Part shown: positions 37,445 through 46,673 of the stretch, in pieces | Position numbering within the stretch: the stretch's first letter is position 1 | How the letters are laid out: the number at the start of each line of letters is the position of its first letter | NCBI RefSeq assembly: GCF_921294215.1 | Contig: NZ_CAKLDM010000001.1 | Location: 868,001 to 932,000, forward strand | Direction: 5' to 3' | Source: Vibrio marisflavi CECT 7928 | Lineage (GTDB): Bacteria > Pseudomonadota > Gammaproteobacteria > Enterobacterales > Vibrionaceae | DNA: 64,000 nucleotides | Program-made: the position numbers and the translations under genes | Notes under the pieces: model-generated | The model's input: only the letters and a program-made list of their open reading frames with translations | The model's database searches: none | Told to the model about the DNA's origin: nothing

Positions 37445-37566
37445 TGAGAGCTTCAATACACCATTTAACATACACATTTAAAACATCATGCGCACCAAAT
37501 TGGACAGCTCTTCGCACTCAGCGCAAGTAACATACTTAGATATGCTAGTGCTGCCACTCTAAAAAT

Positions 37567-37845
37567 TTAAGTTCGGTACAAAACCTTAACTATGTGCCAA
37601 CCAAATTTGGTTTTCACTAGGTGAGGCGTAAGCGTTTCGCCGCTAAAGCACACCTTGTCAAATTGTGGCACCATCTGCCCGCGACGGAACTCACCCAAAT
37701 CTCCTCCTTTTTTACCTGAAGGGCAAGTAGAATATTTCTTCGCTAGGGTTTGAAATTTTGCCCCTTTTTTAAGTTGCTTAATAATATCTTCAGCCTGCTC
37801 TTTATGTTTAACCAAAATATGCAGGGCTGCCGCTGTTTGTGCCAT
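37567..37845 (-). CDS. ppiC: Parvulin-type peptidyl-prolyl isomerase (PpiC)
   Basis: A 92-residue single-domain parvulin without a signal peptide, hence cytosolic. [47 protein letters not shown] and [12 protein letters not shown] are the conserved parvulin strands and active-site segments. The size and sequence match E. coli PpiC. It catalyses cis-trans isomerisation of peptidyl-prolyl bonds. It is a stand-alone gene. Confidence 0.95.
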   Translation of the reverse strand: MAQTAAALHILVKHKEQAEDIIKQLKKGAKFQTLAKKYSTCPSGKKGGDLGEFRRGQMVPQFDKVCFSGETLTPHLVKTKFGWHIVKVLYRT

Positions 37846-38004
37846 TGATAAGTCCTGTTTCTACATTTCGCGCTATTCTACTTCAGAAATCGCTAAACGT
37901 CACAATCTCTGTGCCATCAAGTATTCACTCAAAAAATATCTGATTACGCTGATACACAAATAGTTTATTATTAAAGGACATTACTAGCGTATTTGAGGCT
38001 CTCC

Positions 38005-38922
38005 ATGGCAAAAACAACAAGTAAAGCGAATCAGTCACAAGGCATGCTGATGTTCACGCTTAACTTGCAGCAGCAATTATTTGCAATTGGCACACTCAAA
38101 GTCCGTGAAATTGTTCCTTACATGCCAACCACGCAGATCCCCTACTCTCATCACCACGTAATTGGCACAGTTACTATACGAGGTATGACGATACCGGTTA
38201 TCGATATGTCCGCGGCTATTGGTTTTCGACCAATACAGCCTGAAGAATATGACAATTGCTATCTAATCGTTACTGACTGTCTTCGCACCATTGTTGCGTT
38301 TATGGTTAGAACAATAGACAAAATAATTGAATGCAATTGGCGCTCGATAGAACCCGCCCCAAATACTGCAGGCAAAAATATATTTGTTACTGGAATCACC
38401 CGTTTCGAAGAAAAAATTGTTCAATTGTTAGATGTAGAGCTATTGCTATCTAAAATTTATCCGCAATATGAGTCAGCAAATATACCTATGCTGACAGACA
38501 TTGAGCGTGAGCGTTTAAAAGCATTGAACATATTATTGGTGGATGACTCTTCCATCGCTCGTAAGCAGCTATCTGACGCGTTAGATGGCATCAATATCCC
38601 TTATCAGATCTGCAATAATGGTGATGAAGCGTTAACTCTAATGCAAAACCAAGCTGCAACTGATAAAGCAATCCATTTGCTCGTCAGCGATATCGAAATG
38701 CCGGGCTTAGACGGCTATGAATTGGCATTTGAAGTGCAAAACTCACCTGAATTGAAAAACATTTACTGTATCTTACATACTTCGTTATCTAGTGAAATTT
38801 GTGTCGACAGAGCGCATCAAGTAGGTGCGCACGAAGCGTTAGAAAAGTTTAATGCGGCTGAGCTAATCGACGCAATGTTGAGAGCGGCACAAAAGTTAGA
38901 GCAAGAAAAAGCAAGTGCTTAA
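38005..38922 (+). CDS. cheV: Chemotaxis coupling protein CheV (CheW plus receiver)
   Basis: A 305-residue protein. The N-terminal CheW-like domain covers about residues 10-160 (FTLNLQQQLFAIGTLKVREI, VIGTVTIRGMTIPVIDM), and a CheY-like receiver covers 175-300 with the acidic pocket LLVDDSS and acceptor Asp in LLVSDIEMPG. CheV links chemoreceptors to CheA and tunes the output when phosphorylated. I chose the ATG at 38005, with GAGG before it, over a TTG at 37993. Vibrios carry several CheV paralogues; no other chemotaxis gene is nearby. Confidence 0.93.
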   Translation: MAKTTSKANQSQGMLMFTLNLQQQLFAIGTLKVREIVPYMPTTQIPYSHHHVIGTVTIRGMTIPVIDMSAAIGFRPIQPEEYDNCYLIVTDCLRTIVAFMVRTIDKIIECNWRSIEPAPNTAGKNIFVTGITRFEEKIVQLLDVELLLSKIYPQYESANIPMLTDIERERLKALNILLVDDSSIARKQLSDALDGINIPYQICNNGDEALTLMQNQAATDKAIHLLVSDIEMPGLDGYELAFEVQNSPELKNIYCILHTSLSSEICVDRAHQVGAHEALEKFNAAELIDAMLRAAQKLEQEKASA

Positions 38923-38924
38923 AA

Positions 38925-39281
38925 CTAGAAACTAGACTCGATAGAAGCTCTTTCCGACTTTTTCAGTTTGCTGACGACCAGTCGATAGGAGCGCTCGCAT
39001 AACTCATGTAGTAGGCTTTCATCTATATCCGAGCTATCCATATAGACAGTAATCCAATGGCGCTTATTAATGTGATAGCCTGGAGTTATCGCATCAAATT
39101 GACTGGTTAGCACCTCACCATCTTCCGGCTGACATTTAAGGGTAATATATGGCCGCCCTTCTAACGTTGATACTAGAGCGAACATCTTACCTTTAACTTT
39201 ATATACCTCGACATCTTCACCAAACGGGTAATCAAGTACTGTTCCTGGAAATTTCGATAGGTACTCATTGATCGTATTCAC
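38925..39281 (-). CDS. MmcQ/YjbR family protein
   Basis: A 118-residue protein of the MmcQ/YjbR family, which has a CyaY-like fold. YPFGEDVEVYKVKGKMFALV, the strand KCQPEDGEVL and the NKRHWITVYMD segment are typical. The family is described as DNA-binding-like but no function is firmly known. It is convergent with cheV, with a 2-base gap. Confidence 0.85.
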   Translation of the reverse strand: MNTINEYLSKFPGTVLDYPFGEDVEVYKVKGKMFALVSTLEGRPYITLKCQPEDGEVLTSQFDAITPGYHINKRHWITVYMDSSDIDESLLHELCERSYRLVVSKLKKSERASIESSF

Positions 39282-39475
39282 GGTTAATCCTTAGCAGCGA
39301 GCTAGTCTCACTCATACATTAACACGTTTGCCTTACGTGACTAAAACTTAGCTACTCGACATAGCACAATTAAGTAAGGGTTCTTATGGTTGCTTTCAGA
39401 TTTTTGACAATTATTCGGAAAGCCACACTAATTTCCACTAGGCTTATGGTAGTCAAAGAGTGAGTATTAATAATA

Positions 39476-40492
39476 ATGACAGACAACGACTATAAAAAAG
39501 CCACTGAAAACCTAAAAAAAGCCGTTCCGTTAATGATGAAGAATCATGTCCCAGTTACACCGGCTAATTATGCTTTGTGGTATACCTATGTCGACAAAGC
39601 CATACCCAATTTAAATATTGAAATGGATTCAGCCATAGAGAAATATGGCATTTGCCCACCCGCTACAGGGCAAGACCTCTACACCAACTACATTGCGAGC
39701 AGAACAGAAGCTGATAGCCAAGAGCTGAAAGCGAGCTTAGAGTTACTGTTAGCCGAAACAGGAAGCTCGATGGATGACACGCTAAAGGGAACATCCAAGT
39801 TTTCTAAAGTAATAAACAAGAGTTTCTCGAACCTTAAGCGAGCGAATGACGATGGAATGACCATCGAAGACATCATGGAGGTCGTTCAAGAACTATTGTC
39901 AGAGTCGAAAGAAATACAAAACTCTACAAAATTTTTAAGTAATTATTTGCAAGATGCCAGTGGCGAGATTAATCGCTTAAAAGGAAAGCTTTCAGAGCTA
40001 CAGAAAGATGTGTTATTCGACGGCTTATCTGGCTTGTATAACAGGAGAGCTTTCGATGACGATTTGTTTACTCTCTGCCACGCACAACAAACCTTGTGTC
40101 TTATTTTGCTTGACATCGACCACTTCAAAGGGTTTAACGATGAATATGGACACTTATTTGGTGATACTGTGATACAGCAAGTTGCTAAACGGTTAAAAGC
40201 AGCGAGTAAAGAAGGGATTAGCGCTTATCGTTTTGGAGGTGAAGAGTTTGCTCTAATTATTCCAAATAAACCATTGAGCGTTGCTAAGCAGTTTGCTGAA
40301 ACCGTACGTAAGCTAATAGAAAACATATCGATTAAAGACAAAAAAACGGGCAATCAGATTCGTAATATTACTGCGTCATTTGGTGTTGCTGAATTGGAAG
40401 GCTCTGATAGTGCAGAAGATATCATAAACAGGGCTGACAGTTTAATGTACGAAGCGAAAGAGGCAGGTAGAAACAGGGTTTTTCCAGAGTAA
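39476..40492 (+). CDS. Diguanylate cyclase (GGDEF domain)
   Basis: A 338-residue soluble protein that should make cyclic-di-GMP. Residues 1-165 are a helical sensory part of the type starting with PLMMKNHVPVTPANYALWY. The GGDEF domain follows, with LFDGLSGLYNRRAFDDDL, the metal site ILLDIDHFKGFNDEYGH and active-site GGEEF at 254-258. The usual inhibitory RxxD site five residues before it is absent (the segment reads KEGISAYR), so product feedback may be missing. It has no membrane segments and no receiver. Confidence 0.9.
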   Translation: MTDNDYKKATENLKKAVPLMMKNHVPVTPANYALWYTYVDKAIPNLNIEMDSAIEKYGICPPATGQDLYTNYIASRTEADSQELKASLELLLAETGSSMDDTLKGTSKFSKVINKSFSNLKRANDDGMTIEDIMEVVQELLSESKEIQNSTKFLSNYLQDASGEINRLKGKLSELQKDVLFDGLSGLYNRRAFDDDLFTLCHAQQTLCLILLDIDHFKGFNDEYGHLFGDTVIQQVAKRLKAASKEGISAYRFGGEEFALIIPNKPLSVAKQFAETVRKLIENISIKDKKTGNQIRNITASFGVAELEGSDSAEDIINRADSLMYEAKEAGRNRVFPE

Positions 40493-40544
40493 CTTGTGAC
40501 AATACCGTTTCAACAATTACCGTGATGAAAGCTCCACTTTAAAG

Positions 40545-41477
40545 CTATCCATCGAGTGTAATTTTCTTAACTAACTCTTTCTGAACACGCTCAGCATCAG
40601 CCACTTCAACTTGGCACGTCCCTGCCGCTTTATGGCCTCCGCCACCGTATTTTAGCATTAGCTTGCCAATGTTTGTCTTCGAGCTTCGATCAAAGATTGA
40701 CTTACCCGTTGCAAATACAATCTTTTGCTTCTGATAGCCCCAAATTTTATGGATTGAAATATTACACTGAGGAAAAAGCGCATAAATAATAAAACGATTT
40801 CCAGCGTAGATCGTTTCTTCGTCGGTAAGGTCGAGCAAAACCAAATTGTCATACACCGTGGCACAACGTTGTATTTGTTGTTTAAACATATTCTCATGCT
40901 CACGATACAAATCAATTCTCTCTTTCACGTCAGGCAACGCTAAGATTTCATCAATATTATGGTTCTTACAATAATCAATTAAGTCCATCATCAACTTGTA
41001 GTTTGAAATTTTGAACTCTTTAAAGCGGCCTAACCCCGTTCTGGCGTCCATCAAGAAGTTCAAGAGATTCCACCCAGTAGAATCCAACACCTCATCTCTA
41101 CTAAATTGCGCAGAGTCACCCTTGTCTACTGCCTCCATCATATCTTCCCACTCTTGTGGAAACTTAGATAAGCCGCCGTAATAATTCCATACAACGCGCG
41201 CCGCTGAAGGCGTATCTGGTTCAATGATATGATTTCGGTGTTGACCCGGGTTTCGTAGCTTCTCAGACAAATGATGATCGAAAACTAGATGAGCCTGAGG
41301 TACAAAAGGCAAGTTAGTCACTATGTCTCTATTTGTTATTTCGACCAGACCATCCTGCATGTCTTTAGGGTGTACAAATTGAATTTCATCAATTAAATCA
41401 ATCTGTTTTAGCAGAACAGCGCAGACTAAACCATCAAAATCACTACGAGTCACTAAGCGATACTTGCTTTCCGACAT
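40545..41477 (-). CDS. DHH-family phosphoesterase-like protein
   Basis: From the ATG at 41477, which has an AGGA site, the protein has 310 residues; the longer frame to 41579 reads as leader. The DHH metal motifs are visible: TRSDFDGLVCAVLL at the N-terminus, HLVFDHHLSEK near residue 80 and IEPDTPSAARVV. The C-terminus has the DHHA1-like GGGGHKAAGTCQVE. The family includes RecJ, NrnA-type nanoRNases and cyclic-dinucleotide phosphodiesterases, so an oligonucleotide or nucleotide phosphodiester is the likely substrate. The exact role is unknown. Confidence 0.83.
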   Translation of the reverse strand: MSESKYRLVTRSDFDGLVCAVLLKQIDLIDEIQFVHPKDMQDGLVEITNRDIVTNLPFVPQAHLVFDHHLSEKLRNPGQHRNHIIEPDTPSAARVVWNYYGGLSKFPQEWEDMMEAVDKGDSAQFSRDEVLDSTGWNLLNFLMDARTGLGRFKEFKISNYKLMMDLIDYCKNHNIDEILALPDVKERIDLYREHENMFKQQIQRCATVYDNLVLLDLTDEETIYAGNRFIIYALFPQCNISIHKIWGYQKQKIVFATGKSIFDRSSKTNIGKLMLKYGGGGHKAAGTCQVEVADAERVQKELVKKITLDG

Positions 41478-41666
41478 ATGAAATTCCTTTTCAAAGCACA
41501 GATATAAGTGACATCTGTACAAGTTTGGGTGATAAACGATACTGATAAAATTCACTTTTGTTTTAATTTTAGACACCATCGATCTTTTAACAAACTTAAG
41601 GCAATGTTTTTTAGAGGTTCTTATATAATTTTCTTCAAAATAGGAAACAAATGCTATGGAGAGCGA

Positions 41667-41906
41667 ATGAAAAAAGTCTATGTTTTTACTGGGTTAGCAG
41701 TAAGTTTATTTTTATCGGGATGTGCTAGTCAGGATGAAAAATATCACGTAGCCGGAGAGCCAGCTGTAACAGAATCTGCGACTATTTATTGTGTACAAGA
41801 AGGTGGCACTATTAGTTTTGCTAACGCAAATGGCGAACGGCAAACTTTTTGTGATCATGACAACAACCATGTCGAACAATGGGCCTATTATAATCAACAC
41901 CACTAA
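41667..41906 (+). CDS. Small lipoprotein (79 residues)
   Basis: The ATG at 41667 follows a GGAGAG site. The signal MKKVYVFTGLAVSLFLSGC has a lipobox (LSGC), with the lipidated Cys at residue 19. The mature 60 residues contain two further cysteines (IYCVQEGG, TFCDHD) that could form a disulfide. It ends His-rich. The family is not recognised; several Vibrio small lipoproteins look like this. It is divergent from the DHH gene. Confidence 0.72.
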   Translation: MKKVYVFTGLAVSLFLSGCASQDEKYHVAGEPAVTESATIYCVQEGGTISFANANGERQTFCDHDNNHVEQWAYYNQHH

Positions 41907-42089
41907 TTAACTCCCCTTCAAATTAGCGCTTGAATTCAACTATAAAGAAAACAAGCGCTTATATCATATGCAACCAAGACGTCATTGACTTTACGCATGT
42001 TTAGGGTATTTTGTGTCGCTAAATCACCCTATCTTCGCTGTTTAGTATTAACTGCTAACACTTAAATTCTTATTCGTCGAAATTGAAAA

Positions 42090-42752
42090 ATGAAGTCAAA
42101 TATCAGAGTTAGCGCAAACAGCCCGCGCATTGCCAAAAGTAATGGAGCAAGTGGCATCAATAGAAATACTATAAGTGCCTACGCGCTTAGCGTTGTTGGC
42201 ATCATTTTAGTGCTAAACCTATGTATGCACTTCGACAGCTTTCATTCAGATATGCTGTTCAAAGGCACGTCAACCACAAGCTTTATCCAAAAGTTGATGC
42301 TTCTCACTAGCGCCTTCGCTTTCTTCAACCTAAGACGCTGGAGAAAAGACCTTAGAAACGGGCTTGTCTTCGTATCTGCGCTCTTCATGGTCGCTTTCTT
42401 ATATAAATCTAACTACTGGATAGAAGCAGTATTCAATGTTCCTTGGTATTTCCCTGCTCTTAAGTTCGTAGCGGTAGCCGGTATCGTTGCTTTTAGGGGC
42501 GGATTTGGACTGTATAGAGAGCTAAGCGAGGTATTTGCTAGCTATACAGCTAAACTAATTTTATATGCCGCAATTGCTTTAGCCTTATTTATGTCCACTC
42601 TACACCTTACTATTGTGTGGCAGTATCTACTATCATCCAGCTACTCAGATGCGCTCATGCATAGCATCAAAGAAGGTGGACAGTTGGCGATATTCATTTT
42701 TATTACAATCGAATCAATTAAGACTCGCATTACGTTAAAGAAACAAGCTTAG
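42090..42752 (+). CDS. Multi-pass membrane protein of unknown function
   Basis: A 220-residue protein with a 30-residue positively charged, Asn/Ser-rich cytosolic N-terminus and about five or six hydrophobic segments (ISAYALSVVGIILVLNL, FVSALFMVAFL, LKFVAVAGIVAF, LILYAAIALALFMSTLHLTI, LAIFIFITI). No known motif is visible. It lies between a small lipoprotein gene and sdaA on the same strand with gaps over 100 bases, so it is probably its own unit. Confidence 0.65.
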   Translation: MKSNIRVSANSPRIAKSNGASGINRNTISAYALSVVGIILVLNLCMHFDSFHSDMLFKGTSTTSFIQKLMLLTSAFAFFNLRRWRKDLRNGLVFVSALFMVAFLYKSNYWIEAVFNVPWYFPALKFVAVAGIVAFRGGFGLYRELSEVFASYTAKLILYAAIALALFMSTLHLTIVWQYLLSSSYSDALMHSIKEGGQLAIFIFITIESIKTRITLKKQA

Positions 42753-42859
42753 TTAGACTTTAAGCCTAGTGTTAGGCAACGTTTCGCAAAACACATATCA
42801 AGAGTCTAAAATTTATAATATTCTCATCAAGGCTAGCAAACCTAGAAAAGGTATACTTT

Positions 42860-44230
42860 ATGCTGTCGATATTTGATATCTATAAGATTGGTGTAGGCCC
42901 TTCAAGCTCACATACCAATGGCCCAATGCTTATTGGTTATAGTTTCACCGAACTTATCAGCGACAAAATCAATCAAGTTCAACGCATTCAAGTTGATTTG
43001 TACGGTTCTCTATCCCTCACGGGCAAAGGCCACCATACTGACAAAGCGGTGATTCTCGGGTTGTTAGGCAACAAACCTGACGCAATAAAAATGACTAGCG
43101 CGAAGAAGGCGTTAGAAACAGTGCTTAACGAAGAAAAACTTGCTTTATCTGGACAGCATCAGATTGCATTTAACTATCAGTCTGACCTTCTTTTCCATAA
43201 AACAAGCCTACCTCTCCATGAAAATGGCATGTCGATTCAAGCGTTTAACGGCGACAATCAGTTAGTTGCTTCAGAAACCTATTACTCGACTGGAGGTGGA
43301 TTTATAGCGACAGAAGCTGAGCTCAAAGCACAGGGTAGCCAACATGAAGTGCAAGTTAAATACCCTTTCAAGTCCGCAGAGGAAATGCTGAATAGCGCTG
43401 AGCAAAATGGCCTAAGCTTAGGTGGTATGATTCTACAAAACGAGCTCTCCTTTACATCAGCGCAAGATATAGAATCTAAAGCAGACAAAATTTGGAAAGT
43501 CATGTCTTTATGTATGAAGAGAGGTTTTGATACAGAAGGCATTTTAGAAGGCGGCTTAAGTGTTGTTAGACGAGCTCCAAACCTACTCAAGAGGCTAGAA
43601 TCGAATTCCTCTGCTAACAATGACCCAATGGAGATTCTAGACTGGGTAAACCTGTTTGCCTTTGCAATCAGCGAGGAAAATGCCGCAGGTGGACAGGTAG
43701 TAACGTCCCCAACTAATGGCGCTGCTGGAGTCATCCCAGCGGTTCTCATGTACTACAACAAGTTTATTCAGCCTCTAGATACTAAACAGCTTAAAGACTT
43801 CCTCGCCGTGTCTGGGGCAATTGGTATTTTATACAAAACTAACGCCTCGATAAGTGGCGCTGAAGTTGGATGCCAAGGTGAAATTGGCGTTTCTTCATCC
43901 ATGGCTGCAGCTGGCCTAACCTCCCTGTGTGGCGGAAGCAATGAGCAGATGTGTATTGCTGCTGAAATCGCTATGGAGCACTCGCTTGGTATGACTTGCG
44001 ATCCAATTGGTGGTTTAGTACAAGTTCCTTGCATTGAACGTAATGCTATGGGTGCAATGAAAGCTATTAATGCCTCTAGGATGGCATTAAAGCGCAACAG
44101 CAAATGTCTGATCTCTCTCGACAAGGTTATTGAGACTATGTATCAGACAGGTAAAGATATGAATAAGAAGTATCGCGAAACGTCTTTAGGCGGGCTTGCT
44201 ACCATACATTTAGGTCCACCTTGTGAATAA
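42860..44230 (+). CDS. sdaA: L-serine ammonia-lyase (iron-sulfur type)
   Basis: Deaminates L-serine to pyruvate and ammonia. The 456-residue single-chain enzyme begins MLSIFDIYKIGVGPSSSHT, the family N-terminus with the substrate-binding SSSHTNGPM. The alpha part has SPTNGAAGVIPAVLMYY and the [4Fe-4S] cysteines in LCGGSNEQMC, MTCDPIGG and VPCIERNAMG. This matches E. coli SdaA/SdaB. No serine transporter is next to it. It ends 5 bases from the convergent DUF1289 gene. Confidence 0.96.
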   Translation: MLSIFDIYKIGVGPSSSHTNGPMLIGYSFTELISDKINQVQRIQVDLYGSLSLTGKGHHTDKAVILGLLGNKPDAIKMTSAKKALETVLNEEKLALSGQHQIAFNYQSDLLFHKTSLPLHENGMSIQAFNGDNQLVASETYYSTGGGFIATEAELKAQGSQHEVQVKYPFKSAEEMLNSAEQNGLSLGGMILQNELSFTSAQDIESKADKIWKVMSLCMKRGFDTEGILEGGLSVVRRAPNLLKRLESNSSANNDPMEILDWVNLFAFAISEENAAGGQVVTSPTNGAAGVIPAVLMYYNKFIQPLDTKQLKDFLAVSGAIGILYKTNASISGAEVGCQGEIGVSSSMAAAGLTSLCGGSNEQMCIAAEIAMEHSLGMTCDPIGGLVQVPCIERNAMGAMKAINASRMALKRNSKCLISLDKVIETMYQTGKDMNKKYRETSLGGLATIHLGPPCE

Positions 44231-44235
44231 TAGGG

Positions 44236-44436
44236 CTAGTTGCTAGCAGACTCTCTGCGCTGTTGGCACAATTCTAATATCTCCGCCTTCCTTTCTGGCG
44301 GAGATGCAGACCAAGCAAGTATTTCATCTAAAGTCCGATAGCACCCTAAACAAACATCTTTTTCATTCAAGCAACAATGTCTCCTACATGGAGATTCAAC
44401 GTCCTCAGTAGCAACTTGCCTTGGGCTAGATTCCAA
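44236..44436 (-). CDS. DUF1289 family protein
   Basis: A short protein of 66 residues with the conserved Cys cluster CRRHCCLNEKDVCLGCYRT followed by LDEILAWSASPPERK. The four spaced cysteines suggest a metal site. I set the start at the TTG at 44436, which has an ideal AAGGA site 6 bases upstream; a longer frame begins with another TTG at 44472. There is no ATG before the conserved part. Function is unknown; the family is widespread in proteobacteria. Confidence 0.82.
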   Translation of the reverse strand: MESSPRQVATEDVESPCRRHCCLNEKDVCLGCYRTLDEILAWSASPPERKAEILELCQQRRESASN

Positions 44437-44605
44437 AATACGTCCTTTAGTAGTACATTTTCCACTATACAATTATAGCTCTCTTAACTTAATAAAAATG
44501 AACATTGAAGTTGATAACATTATCTATTAGTCATTTTTTAGTAACCTGTGTTAAGCAATTTTTGAACAACCTATATTCCCAACTAGCCATGAGCATTCAC
44601 TGAGT

Positions 44606-45427
44606 ATGAAATTACACTACCCTCATTTTGACAACAAATACCAACATCATGAGCACAAGTATTTCCGTGGTTTTCGTGTCGAGCTTAAACTGCTAGTGGG
44701 AGAGAAGCTTAAAGTATGGAACGCTCGCCGTCATAGAAAAGGGTTTAACCTGATAGGCAATGAGCACCACGAAACTGCCAACCCTTTAGTATTACTCAAC
44801 TTACCCATTGCGATACTTTTTATAGTCGGTTCAGCACACTTTATTTTTGCTAGTTTATTGCAATTGGAGTGGCTATCGTTTCAAACACATTTTGATATTA
44901 ATACAATCTTCTTTTATGGCTCGATATTTTTCACCTCAGCCGCATACATCCAATATTTGCAAGCCATAAACGGCACAGACAGCGTAGATACTCCACCGAA
45001 TTGGAAGGATTGGAAGTGGTTTGCTATACAGCCGCACAGAATTGGATTTTGGTCGACGTTTACGCAATTTGCTGGCACTCTACTTTTTAATGTTTCCACA
45101 TTCGCTGCAATATTTCCTGCTTCAGCCCATACTGCTTGGATATTTATTTGGGGCCCTGATTTTATTGGCTCGATACTCTTTCTGGTATCAGGGTACTTAG
45201 CAGTAGTTGAAAGCGATGCACATGTGCACTATTGGCCAAAAACAACTCTATCATCAGTTATCACTGTGTTCAATTTGTGGGGTTGCTTGTTCTTTATGAT
45301 CTCTGCGTTCATGGCTGTCCCCTCAATAGTCACTGTGCACATTATGTTAGAAGGCTCTCTCGCGACAACAGCGTTAGGTGGCGTATGCTTTATGGCATCT
45401 TCTTTTTTCTTAGCAATTGAAAAATAG
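44606..45427 (+). CDS. Multi-pass membrane protein, possibly YrhK-like
   Basis: A 273-residue protein. A His-rich, charged cytosolic N-terminus of about 65 residues (YQHHEHKYFRGFRVELKLL, and RRHRKGFNLIGNEHHE) is followed by about seven hydrophobic segments. The repeated pattern of an FxxGSxxF-like segment resembles YrhK-domain proteins, but I am not sure. It lies 35 bases before a transporter gene on the same strand, so they may form an operon. Confidence 0.6.
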   Translation: MKLHYPHFDNKYQHHEHKYFRGFRVELKLLVGEKLKVWNARRHRKGFNLIGNEHHETANPLVLLNLPIAILFIVGSAHFIFASLLQLEWLSFQTHFDINTIFFYGSIFFTSAAYIQYLQAINGTDSVDTPPNWKDWKWFAIQPHRIGFWSTFTQFAGTLLFNVSTFAAIFPASAHTAWIFIWGPDFIGSILFLVSGYLAVVESDAHVHYWPKTTLSSVITVFNLWGCLFFMISAFMAVPSIVTVHIMLEGSLATTALGGVCFMASSFFLAIEK

Positions 45428-45462
45428 TAACATCCCATCAGCCACAAGCTTAGGAGAGAAAC

Positions 45463-46584
45463 TTGGAAACCATCGCTCGTGTACTAGGTTTTATCCAGAA
45501 GCTAGATAAAATCATGCTAACTTTTTTTGTACTAGCATTGGCAACGAGCTTTCAGGTAACCCCTTCCCTCGACAGTATTAACTGGCCTGTCATTGTTACT
45601 CTATTTGCCCTAATTACGACTGTCAATTATTGGCAATATTTCGGACTACTAGAGCGAGTCATTGTTTCGCTTTCTTATCGCTTCAATAACACTAAAGCGC
45701 TGCAAACAGCTTTGATCTTCTGTTCCTTTTTCTCTTCAATGATTATCACAAATGACGTCGCCATTATTGTATTGCTGGCATTGTTTCTTCCGCTTTCTAG
45801 ACGCATAAACTTAGACCCAGTACCAAGTACCATTTTAATTATTGTCGCTGCAAACTTAGGCAGTGCTTTAACGCCACTGGGCAACCCCCAGAATATGTTT
45901 CTCTACCTCTACTCAAATTTGACACTTTGGCAGTTTTGCTCTGTTACAGCACCAATAGTGATAGCCGGTGCTATTATCTTATGGGGCCTATGCAATACAT
46001 TACCCAATAACCCGTTGAACGAATCTATTAAACCAAGTCATCGATTTTCCCTAGTCGGTAGTCTCACATTCTTTGGCGTGTTTGTAGCTATCCTTCTTAG
46101 CCTTTTTCACTTAATTCCAATTTACATTATATTACTCATAACACTTTCAGCCGCTATTACCTGTAACTACAAACAATTGGTTGAACAGCATTACAGCTTG
46201 CTTTTCACTTTCATATTTGCTTTTATTTTTATCGGTAACATAAACAAATGGCCAGAGTTAACCAGTTTATTAGAACAAACGGCCCAAACCTCCAAACACC
46301 TACTAATATCTTCCGTACTAATAAGCCAAGTGATTAGCAATGTACCGACCGCTATCCTCCTTGGGCACTTTACCGAAAATTGGCACCCATTAATTTTAGG
46401 AGTGAATATCGGAGGTCTAGGTACTCTTATCGCTTCAATGGCTAGCCTAATTGGATATAAAACATTAACCGTACATCACCCCAATTGTGCGAAGCGATTT
46501 GTATATAAATTCACAATTTTAAACATATTATTAGCTATCATTCTTTTAACCCCATACATTATTTATTACTCCTATATCAACTAG
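45463..46584 (+). CDS. YbiR-like anion transporter (ArsB/SLC13-type)
   Basis: A 373-residue inner-membrane protein with about 11 segments. TNDVAIIVLLALFLPL, SALTPLGNPQNMFLYLY and SQVISNVPTAILLGHF correspond to the two re-entrant motifs of the ArsB/NhaD/SLC13 superfamily and align well with E. coli YbiR. The start is a TTG at 45463 with a strong AGGAG site 7 bases upstream; an ATG at 45511 has none. Substrate is unknown. It may be co-transcribed with the membrane protein before it. Confidence 0.82.
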   Translation: METIARVLGFIQKLDKIMLTFFVLALATSFQVTPSLDSINWPVIVTLFALITTVNYWQYFGLLERVIVSLSYRFNNTKALQTALIFCSFFSSMIITNDVAIIVLLALFLPLSRRINLDPVPSTILIIVAANLGSALTPLGNPQNMFLYLYSNLTLWQFCSVTAPIVIAGAIILWGLCNTLPNNPLNESIKPSHRFSLVGSLTFFGVFVAILLSLFHLIPIYIILLITLSAAITCNYKQLVEQHYSLLFTFIFAFIFIGNINKWPELTSLLEQTAQTSKHLLISSVLISQVISNVPTAILLGHFTENWHPLILGVNIGGLGTLIASMASLIGYKTLTVHHPNCAKRFVYKFTILNILLAIILLTPYIIYYSYIN

Positions 46585-46673
46585 AAACAACATCTGTTTT
46601 ATTTATTTAACCTATCGGTTAATTTGCTGTATTCTCACAGCACATCATATGTAACCTACATTGGCCCTTAGTA

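Noticed and set aside
41929..41963. GCGCTTG...CAAGCGC inverted repeat after the small lipoprotein gene
   Set aside because: Seven-base arms with a long loop and no T-run; too weak to call a terminator.
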